Shown: one piece after another, positions 41,716 through 50,920 of the stretch | Position numbering within the stretch: the first letter of the stretch is position 1 | Layout: each line of letters begins with the position of its first letter | Origin: RUG11462 sp036308645 | Lineage (GTDB): Bacteria > Bacillota > Clostridia > Oscillospirales > Acutalibacteraceae | DNA length: 58,659 nucleotides | Reading direction: 5' to 3' | Assembly: GCA_036308645.1 (NCBI GenBank) | Contig: JAXJVH010000028.1 | Location: 1-58,659, forward strand | Made by a program: the position numbers and the translations under genes | Notes under the pieces: model-generated | Told to the model about the DNA's origin: nothing | The model's database searches: none | Seen by the model: the letters and a program-made list of their open reading frames with translations, nothing else

Positions 41716-44436
41716 TATAGCCACTTTATCCATAACAAAACGAGTATCGGCTGCTATTTTGAACTTAAAGTTACCGCTTTGCAGTTTTACAGGCTGTTTA
41801 ATTTGAATTTGTTTTCCGTTTGTTCCGCTTATTGACATAGCGTCAATCTCGCAACCGTCAAACTGAACGCTGCACCAGAACTGCGCTAATTCATCAGCGT
41901 CAATATGCAAATCATAAACGAAAATATAATCGCCCGGCTCATTAATTGTAACAGGATATTCTTTGTCGTTTTCAATATTCTCAAATGCATATAATTCTTT
42001 CATTTGAGAGTCGTCGGTTGATGGAAATTGAGGTTTAACGCAACCGCCGAGCACATAATTTTCAAATGTTGGGGATTTTAAAATGTAGTTTAAAAGATTG
42101 ATACAACATCTTTGTAAATCGGCTCTGCAAATATATCCCTCATTGATACCTTCTTCTATATTATCCGGCTGACCTTCAGCGGTTTTGCAAACCATAAACA
42201 CATCGTTTTGCGCACGAACCATCTGTTTTGTATTGGTATTAAACGCTTCGCCGTCACGGGTGTTCATCTTTGCCCACCAATCGGTCATAACAAAGCCCTG
42301 ATAATTCCATTCATCACGAAGAATTGTTGTAGTAAGGTCATAGTTGCCTGCACACCAAAAGCCGTTGGTTGGGTTATAAGAGGTCATAAGTGCTCTTGCT
42401 TTGCCCTCTTTTACTGCAATTTCAAAACCTTTTAAATAAATTTCTCTTAATGCTCTTTGAGAAACTACGCTATCGGCGCTTGAACGTCCGATTTCCTGAT
42501 TGTTGCATACAAAATGCTTAATTGTAGCGGTAGGTCCTACAACCTCTATTCCTCGGCAAATTGCCGACGCCATTTTACCCGAAAGAATCGGGTCTTCTGA
42601 AAAATACTCAAAATTTCTGCCGTTTAACGGGTGGCGGTGAATATTCATACCCGGTCCTAACAATGCGTCAATCTTATTTGCACGAAGTTCAAGTCCCTCA
42701 TAAACATGAAGTTCTTCAACCAAATCATCATTGAATGTGCAAGCAAGCGCAGTACCGATAGGCATTGCCGTTGCTTTATTGCCCGAATCAAGGCGAATGC
42801 CCGAAGGTCCGTCGGTAACGCACAAAACAGGAATACCGAAATCCAAAAGATTTTCCGTAACGCCGCCGAATGCACCGCCTGTACCTGCTGTAACCTTATG
42901 AGAGTTCATACCCTCGCCTTTTACCATACAACGCATATCAAAATCCGACAACTGGGCTACAAACTCATTCATAGTGCATTTTCCGTCGGCAACATCAACT
43001 AATTTATAACCTTTATCCCCTGTGAAAGCGATTTCTTCGGGACGGTTTTCAATAATTCTTTTATCAAGGTCTATTTCGGAAGTAGGAACTTTTTCTTTCG
43101 CAATTTCAAAGTTCTCACCGTTTAAAACAGGTTTAATTCTGTCAAAATCTTTAACCGGCGCCAATGCTTCGCAAAGTTCTTCCACAACCAAATCTTCATC
43201 AAGACCGTAAGTTTCTACGCTTTTAAGATTTTTCACAGAATTGCCGATGAAAAATTCATAAACGCCTTTTTCAAGGACAAAACAGTTTTTATTTCCCGTA
43301 ATACCTGAATCATCAAAACTTGCCATATACTGAATCGGGAAAGAAAGAGTAACGGTTTCGCTCTCATTCGGAGAAAGTTCTTTAGTCTTTTTATAAGCGC
43401 AAAGTTGATATTTCGGTTTGCCCAATTTTCCCTGTGGCGCTGAAAAATAGCACTGAACAACCTCTTTACCCGCAAAATCTCCCGTATTTGTAACCGAAAC
43501 AGTAAAAGAATATACAGAATCTATAATCTCGGCTTTTAAAAATTTAATATCAAAAGTTGTATAAGACAAGCCGAAACCGAAAGGATATAAAACTTTTTCA
43601 GGGCAAAAAGTTTCAAAATATCTGTAGCCGACATAAATATCCTCGACATAAAAGTTTTCGTTCGGATCGCCGAAGTTACTGTTTGACGGATAGTCGTTTA
43701 TATCTTTTACAATAGTATCTGAAAGTTTGCCCGAAGGATTTACTTTGCCTGTAAGCAAATCCGCTACGGCGTTTCCGCCTTCCATACCGCCGTGCCAAAC
43801 ATACATAACGCTGTCTACGCCGTATTCTTCGACAAAAGACATATCAATAATATTGCCGACGTTTAAAATAACGCAAACTTTATCAAAAGCGTCGCAAACA
43901 CTTTTAAGCATTGCTTTTTCTTCATCATTTAAAAGATAAGAGCCGGGTTCGTTGTGATTGTCTTTATCCTCGCCTGCGGTTCTGCCGATGCAAACAAGAG
44001 CCTTATCGGACTGTTTTGCACATTTTTCAGCCAATTCTTTTGAAACAGGCATTTCTTTTTGACACCAAGGCTCGCTCGCCCAGCCTGAGCCGACATCGAA
44101 CGGATTATCCTTTAACCATTCTTTATATGTATTTAAAAGTTCATCATTAATCTCAATTTCTTCACATTTTTTAAGAGAATCAATGATATTTGTGACATAC
44201 ATAACATTTACAAGTCCGCCCGAACCTGTTCCCGATTTATAATAATCAATCTGTGTTCTGCCGAAAACAGAAATTTTTTCTCCTTTTTTAAAAGGCAGCA
44301 CATTATTATCGTTTTTAAGAAGAACCGCTCCCTCTACTGCCGCTTTACGGCATACCGGCGGAAATTCTTTAATAGGTTCTTCTTTTAAGTCAAATAAATT
44401 ATATCCTTTAACTGTTTTTGTTGCGTCGATTTTCAT
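41707..44436 (-). CDS. Domain-inverted GH3 beta-glucosidase
   Basis: 909 residues. The usual GH3 order is swapped: the alpha/beta C-domain comes first (about 25-310, with GRTAGEDKD near 152-159 as candidate acid/base region, E156). A fibronectin-III-like part follows, then the TIM-barrel N-domain (about 490-760). The nucleophile is D719 in FVMTDWWA, and KHFVCNNQE is also seen. A beta-sandwich tail ends the protein. This inversion is known in Ruminococcus albus and Butyrivibrio beta-glucosidases. No signal peptide, so it acts on imported oligosaccharides in the cytoplasm. No transporter is adjacent. Confidence 0.92.
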   Translation of the reverse strand: MKIDATKTVKGYNLFDLKEEPIKEFPPVCRKAAVEGAVLLKNDNNVLPFKKGEKISVFGRTQIDYYKSGTGSGGLVNVMYVTNIIDSLKKCEEIEINDELLNTYKEWLKDNPFDVGSGWASEPWCQKEMPVSKELAEKCAKQSDKALVCIGRTAGEDKDNHNEPGSYLLNDEEKAMLKSVCDAFDKVCVILNVGNIIDMSFVEEYGVDSVMYVWHGGMEGGNAVADLLTGKVNPSGKLSDTIVKDINDYPSNSNFGDPNENFYVEDIYVGYRYFETFCPEKVLYPFGFGLSYTTFDIKFLKAEIIDSVYSFTVSVTNTGDFAGKEVVQCYFSAPQGKLGKPKYQLCAYKKTKELSPNESETVTLSFPIQYMASFDDSGITGNKNCFVLEKGVYEFFIGNSVKNLKSVETYGLDEDLVVEELCEALAPVKDFDRIKPVLNGENFEIAKEKVPTSEIDLDKRIIENRPEEIAFTGDKGYKLVDVADGKCTMNEFVAQLSDFDMRCMVKGEGMNSHKVTAGTGGAFGGVTENLLDFGIPVLCVTDGPSGIRLDSGNKATAMPIGTALACTFNDDLVEELHVYEGLELRANKIDALLGPGMNIHRHPLNGRNFEYFSEDPILSGKMASAICRGIEVVGPTATIKHFVCNNQEIGRSSADSVVSQRALREIYLKGFEIAVKEGKARALMTSYNPTNGFWCAGNYDLTTTILRDEWNYQGFVMTDWWAKMNTRDGEAFNTNTKQMVRAQNDVFMVCKTAEGQPDNIEEGINEGYICRADLQRCCINLLNYILKSPTFENYVLGGCVKPQFPSTDDSQMKELYAFENIENDKEYPVTINEPGDYIFVYDLHIDADELAQFWCSVQFDGCEIDAMSISGTNGKQIQIKQPVKLQSGNFKFKIAADTRFVMDKVAIKN

Positions 44437-44477
44437 AAATTCAATACCCCCAAAAGTGTATTTATTAAACTTTGTTT

Positions 44478-44506
44478 ATTATATTAAAGCAATGCTTTAA
44501 AGTCAA
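44478..44506 (-). promoter_or_regulatory. GH3 promoter with a palindrome filling the spacer
   Basis: TTGACT (44501-44506), a 17-base spacer, TATAAT (44478-44483) on the minus strand. The spacer itself (44484-44500) is TTAAAGCA-A-TGCTTTAA on the plus strand, a perfect 8-base dyad. A protein bound there would block RNA polymerase, so this is a strong operator candidate. Confidence 0.75.
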
Positions 44507-44522
44507 TACAAAATATTAATTT

Positions 44523-45416
44523 TTATATTTTTTCTATAATATTTTTTATATCTTGTTTCAGCGGTGAAATAAACTCACGCATCTTTCCCGTAATTGGATT
44601 TTTAAGCGTTATTTTATAAGAATGAAGCGCAGGTCGGTTTAAATCCGCCGCTTCTTTACCGTATAAAAAATCGCCGTAAAGCGGATGACCTATGTGTTGC
44701 AAATGAACTCTTATCTGATGAGTTCTGCCTGTTTTAAGAGTTAACGAAACGAGTGTTTTATCGCCGCAAATTTTCACAGGCTTATAATGTGTTATCGCTT
44801 TTACGCCCCTTATATCAACGGTGCGTTTGATAATGCTGTTATCTTCTCTAAAAATAGGTGCGTCAATCGTACCGCTTTTATTTAAAACACCGCAAGTAAG
44901 CGCCAAATACTCACGTTTAAAATCCCCCGTATGCAATTCCTTTTTTAGCAATTCATGAAAATTCGGATTTTTCGCAATTACCATAAGTCCCGAAGTGCCT
45001 TTGTCAAGGCGGTTTACAGGGCGAAAAACAAAATTAATCCCCTGTTTATGATAATAATTCATAACTGCGCCTGCGACGCTTACATCGTAATTATTAAGCG
45101 AAGGATGAGTAGGCACACCGCCCGACTTATCAATTATAAGCATATTTTCATCTTCATAAATAATTTCAAGCGGAATATCACAAAACGGAATATTTTCGCT
45201 TTTTTCTTCATCGGTTTCAATTATTACCTCAACCGATTCATCTTCAAAAACTTTTTCGGTGACAAAACGCAGTTTGCCGTTTACGGTAATTCCGTTTTCA
45301 ATTCTTTTTGCCTTTCTGATAAGCGAGGCTGAAACGCACATATCATATTTCAAAAAATCAAGCAAAGATTTACCCGACTGCATTTTGTTTACTGTTTGTT
45401 TTAAAACGCTTTTCAT
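44523..45416 (-). CDS. RluA-family pseudouridine synthase
   Basis: 297 residues. An N-terminal S4 domain (SASLIRKAKRI..G..VNGK) is followed by the catalytic domain with the conserved Asp in NRLDKGTSGL. HQIRVHLQHIGHPLYGD closes the active site. It isomerises uridines in rRNA or tRNA; the specific target cannot be read off. It overlaps pdxY by four bases and is the last gene of a dtd-pdxY-rluA-type unit. Confidence 0.92.
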   Translation of the reverse strand: MKSVLKQTVNKMQSGKSLLDFLKYDMCVSASLIRKAKRIENGITVNGKLRFVTEKVFEDESVEVIIETDEEKSENIPFCDIPLEIIYEDENMLIIDKSGGVPTHPSLNNYDVSVAGAVMNYYHKQGINFVFRPVNRLDKGTSGLMVIAKNPNFHELLKKELHTGDFKREYLALTCGVLNKSGTIDAPIFREDNSIIKRTVDIRGVKAITHYKPVKICGDKTLVSLTLKTGRTHQIRVHLQHIGHPLYGDFLYGKEAADLNRPALHSYKITLKNPITGKMREFISPLKQDIKNIIEKI

Positions 45417-46261
45417 TTGCCTAAACTTTTAATTAAATTCGGCAGTTCATCCTCAAACCTGACGCCGAAACGAACGTCTGTATTGTCCTCTTTTGTTCGT
45501 CTTATTGCGCCGGTGGTAATATCCACCGCTATCTGCGCCGACTCTTTTAATGTTTTATCATTCATAATAGCAGAAAGCAGTACCGAGCCGAAAACGTCTC
45601 CCGTACCGTGATAAAAGCCTTTAATATTTTCCGAAAAGCAATAGTCAATGCCGCCTGTTTCATTATCAAAGCATGCGCAACCGAGCATATCTTCATCAAA
45701 ATAAACGCCTGTAAGCACTATTTTTTTATCGGTTACTTTTTTTAACTTATCAATAAGCGTTTCTATATAGTCTTTTGAATACGGTCCGCTTTCATAAGGC
45801 GTTTCGGTAAGCAAACAAGCCTCTGTAATATTCGGAATCAGAATATCCGCTTTTTTGCAAAGGCTTAGCATCTTTTTCGGAAAACTGTTATCAAAAGTTT
45901 TGTAAAGTTCTCCTGCGTCAGCCATAACGGGATCTATTAAAATTAATGTATCTTCACAGCGGAGTAAATCAATAGTTTTAAGGACAATTTCAATTTGCTC
46001 TTGGGAGCCTAAATATCCTGTATAAATGCTGTCAAACTGTAAATTAAGGCTTGCCCAATGCTTTGCAATCGGCAAAATATCATCGGTTAAATCACGGTAG
46101 GTAAAATCATTAAATCCGCCTGTGTGAGTTGAAAGCACGGCGGTAGGAATAACCGAACATTCAACGCCTGCCGCCGACAAAATCGGCAATGCAACGGTAA
46201 GTGAACATTTACCCACCCCTGAAATATCATGAATTGCGGCCGCTCTTTTCAATCTTGCCAT
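45413..46261 (-). CDS. pdxY: Pyridoxamine kinase
   Basis: 282 residues, a ribokinase-like fold. HDISGVGKCSLT, PTAVLSTHTGGF, TGYLGS and the C-terminal GTGDVFGS anion hole (catalytic Asp) are clear. It phosphorylates pyridoxal, pyridoxine or pyridoxamine in the B6 salvage pathway. Lies 12 bases after dtd and overlaps the next gene. Confidence 0.92.
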   Translation of the reverse strand: MARLKRAAAIHDISGVGKCSLTVALPILSAAGVECSVIPTAVLSTHTGGFNDFTYRDLTDDILPIAKHWASLNLQFDSIYTGYLGSQEQIEIVLKTIDLLRCEDTLILIDPVMADAGELYKTFDNSFPKKMLSLCKKADILIPNITEACLLTETPYESGPYSKDYIETLIDKLKKVTDKKIVLTGVYFDEDMLGCACFDNETGGIDYCFSENIKGFYHGTGDVFGSVLLSAIMNDKTLKESAQIAVDITTGAIRRTKEDNTDVRFGVRFEDELPNLIKSLGK

Positions 46262-46273
46262 AACTTTTTTCCT

Positions 46274-46708
46274 CTATTCAAGCGTGATTGTAAAAGGGCC
46301 CTCGTTAACAAGGCTCACTTTCATAGACTCGCCGAAAATACCTTTTTCAACCTTTTTAATATACTGCTTGCATTGTTCGCAAAAATAGTCGTAAAGTTCG
46401 CTTGCCTCTTTAGGCGGCATAGCGTTTAAAAAAGAGGGACGATTGCCGTGAGAACAATCGGCATAAAGAGTAAATTGTGAAATAATCAGCAATGAGCCGC
46501 CGACATCATTAAGAGATTTATTAATCTTTTCATTTTCATCTTCAAAAATTCTTAAATTACACATCTTTTTAGCCAATCGGTCTGCGTCAGCCTTTGTATC
46601 GCCTATCCCTGCGCCGAACAAAACCAAAAAGCCTTTATCAATTTCGCCGACAACCTGATTATTAACCTCAACTTTTGCGCTTGATACTCTTTGTAAAACT
46701 ATTTTCAT
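46274..46708 (-). CDS. dtd: D-aminoacyl-tRNA deacylase
   Basis: 144 residues, family length. It removes D-amino acids from mischarged tRNA. MKIVLQRVSSAKVEV at the start, SQFTLYADCSHGNRPSF with the Ser/Gln region, and the final NEGPFTITLE with its Gly-Pro pair are diagnostic. The frame is open to 46720, but AGGTGG sits before the ATG at 46706-46708. First gene of a three-gene leftward unit. Confidence 0.95.
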   Translation of the reverse strand: MKIVLQRVSSAKVEVNNQVVGEIDKGFLVLFGAGIGDTKADADRLAKKMCNLRIFEDENEKINKSLNDVGGSLLIISQFTLYADCSHGNRPSFLNAMPPKEASELYDYFCEQCKQYIKKVEKGIFGESMKVSLVNEGPFTITLE

Positions 46709-46738
46709 ATTCCACCTCATCTATTTCTTGACTAAATA

Positions 46739-46767
46739 ATTATACCATTTATTAAACTTGTTTACAA
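46739..46767 (-). promoter_or_regulatory. dtd-pdxY-rluA promoter
   Basis: TTGTAA (46762-46767), 17 bases, TATAAT (46739-46744) on the minus strand. Confidence 0.7.
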
Positions 46768-46770
46768 CAA

Positions 46771-47940
46771 TTATTTTACTGTTTCCAACGCTTTTTGAAG
46801 TTGTGTATCCTGCTCATCGGTCAAAAACATATAATTTTTATTTTGTTCATCGCTGAATTCCGATTTTATATCCGGCTCTATTCCCTTTTTGTGATAGGTT
46901 TTGCCGTTTTTATCAATAACAGTTGCGGTAGTAAACTTTACAGCGCTACCGTCGGATAATTTATAGGTTGTTTGTGCAATTCCTTTGCCGTAAGATGTTT
47001 CGCCTACGATTTTTCCTTTTTCAAAATCTCGGATATTCATTGCAAAAATTTCTGCGGCTGACGCTGTATTTCCGTTTATTATTACCGCCATCGGTAAATC
47101 AATTTCGGAGTTATCGGATTTATACTTTTCTTCAATATTGCCGTCTTTATATTTCATTCGCACAAGCGTACCTTCCGGGCAAATTTTATCAAGAATTTTT
47201 GCACAGGAATCAACATAACCTCCAAGATTATTACGCATGTCGAATACAAGCGCTTTTGCGTTGTTTTCATTTGCAAAATCCATCGCTTCATCGAATTGGG
47301 CTACGGTGGACTCCTCGAATTCTGTTATTTTAATTACGCAAACGTCGTCAATCATTCTCCATATAACGCTATCCACAATGAATTCTTCCTGCTGTAATTC
47401 CGCTTTATAAGTTTTTTTGCCCCGCTTAAACACAAGATTTATCGGTTCACCCTCCTTAATACATTCAGCCGTTTGCGCTACGGTCAGACCTTTTAAAGAA
47501 GTACCGTTGATTTTTAAAAGTTTATCCCCTTTTTTAACACCCGCTTTTTCACCCGGCGAGTTGCGGTTAACATACATAACCGTAGGGTATTTCTCATTTT
47601 CTTTAACCGCAATGCTTATTCCGATAGATTTATCGGAAATTCCTTTTCGCTCGTCTTCTTTTTTGTCAAAACTCTCCTTATCAAAATACATTGCGTAATC
47701 ATCATCTATCAAATCAATGTAGGTTTCGGTGAGTTTTGCTCCGACTTGGTCGCTTTCTGTATCAAAATACACCGCATTTTTATTTACCGTGCTATCGACG
47801 GTTGTAATTTTTTTCATAAGTTTTATTTGCTCAAAAACTCTTGATACATCGCCGCCGAGTAGTAAAAAAGCAGAAAACAAAGTTAAAATAACCGTTATTA
47901 TAACTGTTACCGATGTTTTAAGAATTGCACTTTTTTTCAA
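46771..47940 (-). CDS. S41 family C-terminal processing peptidase
   Basis: 389 residues. One N-terminal membrane helix (about 8-30), a PDZ domain (about 85-180), and the S41 core with serine S294 in NGNTASAAE and general-base lysine K319 in SYGKG. Ctp proteases cleave extracytoplasmic proteins. It starts with TTG after AAGGAG. It lies downstream of ftsE-ftsX-M23 in the same direction, an arrangement common in Clostridia. A terminator lies between it and the M23 gene. Confidence 0.92.
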   Translation of the reverse strand: MKKSAILKTSVTVIITVILTLFSAFLLLGGDVSRVFEQIKLMKKITTVDSTVNKNAVYFDTESDQVGAKLTETYIDLIDDDYAMYFDKESFDKKEDERKGISDKSIGISIAVKENEKYPTVMYVNRNSPGEKAGVKKGDKLLKINGTSLKGLTVAQTAECIKEGEPINLVFKRGKKTYKAELQQEEFIVDSVIWRMIDDVCVIKITEFEESTVAQFDEAMDFANENNAKALVFDMRNNLGGYVDSCAKILDKICPEGTLVRMKYKDGNIEEKYKSDNSEIDLPMAVIINGNTASAAEIFAMNIRDFEKGKIVGETSYGKGIAQTTYKLSDGSAVKFTTATVIDKNGKTYHKKGIEPDIKSEFSDEQNKNYMFLTDEQDTQLQKALETVK

Positions 47941-47960
47941 ATTAAAGACTCCTTATAAGA

Positions 47961-48001
47961 AAAAGAGGGCTACCAAACCAACAAGTTTGATTGCCCCCTT
48001 T
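47961..48001 (-). terminator. Terminator after the M23 peptidase gene
   Basis: GC-rich stem (about 47967-47980 with 47985-47998, one bulge) and a T run on the minus strand just before the S41 gene. Confidence 0.75.
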
Positions 48002-48014
48002 TAATTTTTATTTT

Positions 48015-49259
48015 TTAGTAACTGCTGTAATAGTTAAGCGGATTTACACGTTCGCCGTTTGCACGGATTTCAAAGTGAAGATGCGGTCCCGTAGAACGTC
48101 CTGTTGAGCCTACGTTTCCTATTTGCTGTCCTTTTTTAACAGTAGCGCCGTTGCCTACGTTTATTGAAGAAGCATGAGCATAAAGCGAGATAATACTTGT
48201 GCCGTTATATGTGCCGTGGTCAATCATAATACAGTTTCCGTAACTTCCGTTATAAGAAGCAAGAATTACCTGACCGTCGGCAATAGCATAAATAGGTTTG
48301 CCGTAAGCGCCTGAACCTGTTATATCAATACCGCCGTGAAGTTTTGAATAACCTAAAGTCGGGTGAACTCTGTAACCGAATCCCGAAGATATGTAATAAG
48401 AACCGCCGTAAGGCCAAGCAAAACCGTAAGAACCGCCGTCTACCTTAACGCTCGGAACATTATTAGCGTTGCCCTGCAATGCGGCTTGCGCGCGCTCACG
48501 TGCCAAACGGTCGAATTCTTTTTGTAATTTATCCTTTTCGGCTTCTACTTCTGCCGATTCTGCTTCAAGTTCGTTTTCAGTATCTTTTAAATCAGAATAA
48601 GCCGCCTGTGCCTCGGCATATTTAGCGTCGAGATTTTTTTGCTCTGTTACAAGTTGCTGTTTAACCGAATCCGCCTCGGCTTTTTTTGCCTCAACCTGTT
48701 TTTTCTCTTTATTAATAGTCTTTATTTCGCCTTCAAGTTTTGTCATAAGGTCTTTTGTATCGGTTGTGATACATTTCATTACGTCGGTTTTTTCCAAAAA
48801 ATCGCCGTAATCATCAGCCGAAAGCAAAACAAGAATATCAGTAGAAGCACCTGCTATGCAAATCGCACGCAGTCTTTTTTTCAAAAGTTCTTTAGCGTCT
48901 TTGATGCTGTTTTCTCTCTCTTTAATATCAGCATTTTTCTTATTAATTTCACTTTCAAGCGCATTTACTTTTTGAGTCATCAAAGAAACTTTATCTTCAA
49001 TAACCGATACTTGCTCTTGAAGATCCTCTGCTTTTTCTTTAGCGTCGGACTGTTTATCCTTAACGGCGTCGAGTTTTGCCTGAATTTCTTTCTGCTTTGA
49101 TTCGCAATCATTAATTTTCTGCTGAATCTCATCAGAAGTAAGAGCGCTGACGTCATAGGAACTTTCAGGAATTATTATACCAAAAGAAACAAAAGTCAAA
49201 GCCATACATAAAACGACCGTTAAAACTTTCTTTAAAAACCTTTTGTTAAATAAGCGCAT
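48015..49259 (-). CDS. EnvC-like M23 peptidoglycan hydrolase with coiled coil
   Basis: About 414 residues. Signal peptide or anchor in the first ~40 residues, a long heptad-rich coiled coil (about 40-255) and a C-terminal LytM domain with HGGIDIT, a YAHAS stretch and HLHFEI zinc motifs. By analogy with EnvC/CwlO-type proteins it is activated across the membrane by FtsEX, whose genes lie immediately upstream. The start at 49257-49259 has AAGGAA nine bases upstream and overlaps the ftsX end by 14 bases. Confidence 0.9.
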   Translation of the reverse strand: MRLFNKRFLKKVLTVVLCMALTFVSFGIIIPESSYDVSALTSDEIQQKINDCESKQKEIQAKLDAVKDKQSDAKEKAEDLQEQVSVIEDKVSLMTQKVNALESEINKKNADIKERENSIKDAKELLKKRLRAICIAGASTDILVLLSADDYGDFLEKTDVMKCITTDTKDLMTKLEGEIKTINKEKKQVEAKKAEADSVKQQLVTEQKNLDAKYAEAQAAYSDLKDTENELEAESAEVEAEKDKLQKEFDRLARERAQAALQGNANNVPSVKVDGGSYGFAWPYGGSYYISSGFGYRVHPTLGYSKLHGGIDITGSGAYGKPIYAIADGQVILASYNGSYGNCIMIDHGTYNGTSIISLYAHASSINVGNGATVKKGQQIGNVGSTGRSTGPHLHFEIRANGERVNPLNYYSSY

Positions 49260-50169
49260 GCTGCTCACTTCCTTCTTTCTTTAGATATTTACTGATAGAA
49301 ATTAAACTTCCTATAGTACCTGCGACAATTCCGATTAAACAGAAACCGCCGAACAGATACCAAACAACATCTTTATACGGAATTAAATTCATAAATCCGA
49401 ATTCCTTGATTTTATCGATGGTTGAATTATAAACAAGATAAAGAATTCCGGTTGTGGCTACTGCGGACACAAGTCCGAAAGTTATTCCCTCTACTACAAA
49501 CGGTAAACGAATAAAGTTATTAGTCGCACCGACTGCTTTCATAATTGAAATTTCAAGCCTACGTGAAGCCATTGTAATTCTGATGGTATTCGCAATAATA
49601 ACCAGCGCGGTTATAAGCAATAGACCGATTATCCAAAGTCCTGCGGTATAAATAACATTTTGAATACCTGCAAGTTTTTCGGTAAGTTCTGGAGAGAAAT
49701 TTACATATTCAACTCCCTCGACCTTTTCTATTTGAGCAACTGTTTTTTCATATTTTTGCAAATCACTTAAAGTAATCTCTATTTTCATAGGAAGAAATGA
49801 ATTATCTCCCTCGAAAAATTCGTCATATATTGAACCGATTGATTCTCTGAAAGAATCGGCGGCTTCTTCACGAGATACGTATTTGGTTGTTTTTACATTG
49901 CTTATTTTCTTGATTTGCGCTTCGATTTCCTTTGCTTTCGCTTCATCAACGGTTTTTCCGTCTACTTTATCCTGAAGTGAAACCATAACAATATTATTAT
50001 CTTTCAAAGCGCCGAAAGCTTCCTGAATATTATAAGAAAGCAAAACCGCAACGCCGATAAGCAACATACACGAAACCAATACGCAAACCGACGCGAGCGT
50101 CATAAGACGATGCAGCCAAATATTTTTTAAACCTTCAACCGTAAGGTATCTAACACTTCTTAATTTCAT
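49246..50169 (-). CDS. ftsX: Cell division protein FtsX (ABC permease)
   Basis: 307 residues with four membrane helices (near 20-45, 180-205, 230-255 and 270-295) and an outer loop in the first half. LEISIMKAVGATNNFIRLPF is the conserved coupling segment. With FtsE it signals to a peptidoglycan hydrolase at the septum or lateral wall. It overlaps ftsE by four bases and the M23 gene by 14. Confidence 0.94.
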   Translation of the reverse strand: MKLRSVRYLTVEGLKNIWLHRLMTLASVCVLVSCMLLIGVAVLLSYNIQEAFGALKDNNIVMVSLQDKVDGKTVDEAKAKEIEAQIKKISNVKTTKYVSREEAADSFRESIGSIYDEFFEGDNSFLPMKIEITLSDLQKYEKTVAQIEKVEGVEYVNFSPELTEKLAGIQNVIYTAGLWIIGLLLITALVIIANTIRITMASRRLEISIMKAVGATNNFIRLPFVVEGITFGLVSAVATTGILYLVYNSTIDKIKEFGFMNLIPYKDVVWYLFGGFCLIGIVAGTIGSLISISKYLKKEGSEQHALI

Positions 50170-50882
50170 TCTACTACTCCTTCGGCATTATCGGCGACAA
50201 TTTTACCTTTTTCAAGCATAATAACTCTTCTTCCGAAGTCGCGCACGAGTTGATGCTCATGAGTTACCATTACTATAGTAGTACCTCTGCGGTTAATTTC
50301 GGTCAAAAGGTCAACTATTTCATAAGACATTTCAGGGTCGACGTTACCTGTAGGCTCGTCCGCAATAATAATCTGCGGATTATTAACAAGCGCACGTGCA
50401 AGACCTACACGCTGCTGCTCACCGCCCGATAATTCATTTGGATAACATCTTGCCTTATTACCAAGACCAACCTGTGCAAGTGCCGAAGCTACACGTCTGC
50501 GGATATCTTTAGTAGATGCCCCTACAACACGCAGTGAAAATGCAACGTTTCCGAAAACGGTCATATTAGGAATAAGTCTGAAGTCCTGAAATACAATTCC
50601 CATAGTTCTGCGGAAATACGGTACTTCCCTGCGCTTAATTTTACTCATTTTGTATCCGTTTACAATTACTTCGCCCGTATTCGCCTTTTCCTCGTGCATA
50701 ATCAACTTGATAAATGTTGATTTACCCGCACCGGAAGCGCCTACAACGAACACAAATTCGCCTTTATTAATTTTTATATTTACATCGTTAAGAGCATGTG
50801 TTCCGTTTGAATAATTTTTTGAAACGCCTTTAAACTCAATTAACGCCTGATTCCCTTTAATTTCGCTTATATTCTGTTTAAT
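50166..50882 (-). CDS. ftsE: Cell division ATP-binding protein FtsE
   Basis: ABC ATPase of about 238 residues: IEFKGVSKNY at the start, Walker A GASGAGKST, Q-loop VFQDFRLI, signature LSGGEQQRV, then IIADEPTGN. ATP hydrolysis drives FtsX. The start is problematic: AAGGAG (50891-50896) is present, but the only in-frame canonical start, GTG at 50889-50891, shares its first base with that site. An ATT at 50880-50882 lies at the ideal eight-base distance. I give this ATT as the likely start; the GTG would give 241 residues. Confidence 0.93.
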   Translation of the reverse strand: MKQNISEIKGNQALIEFKGVSKNYSNGTHALNDVNIKINKGEFVFVVGASGAGKSTFIKLIMHEEKANTGEVIVNGYKMSKIKRREVPYFRRTMGIVFQDFRLIPNMTVFGNVAFSLRVVGASTKDIRRRVASALAQVGLGNKARCYPNELSGGEQQRVGLARALVNNPQIIIADEPTGNVDPEMSYEIVDLLTEINRRGTTIVMVTHEHQLVRDFGRRVIMLEKGKIVADNAEGVVE

Positions 50883-50920
50883 AACAATCACTCCTTAAAC
50901 TACGTTGACAAAACAGAAAT

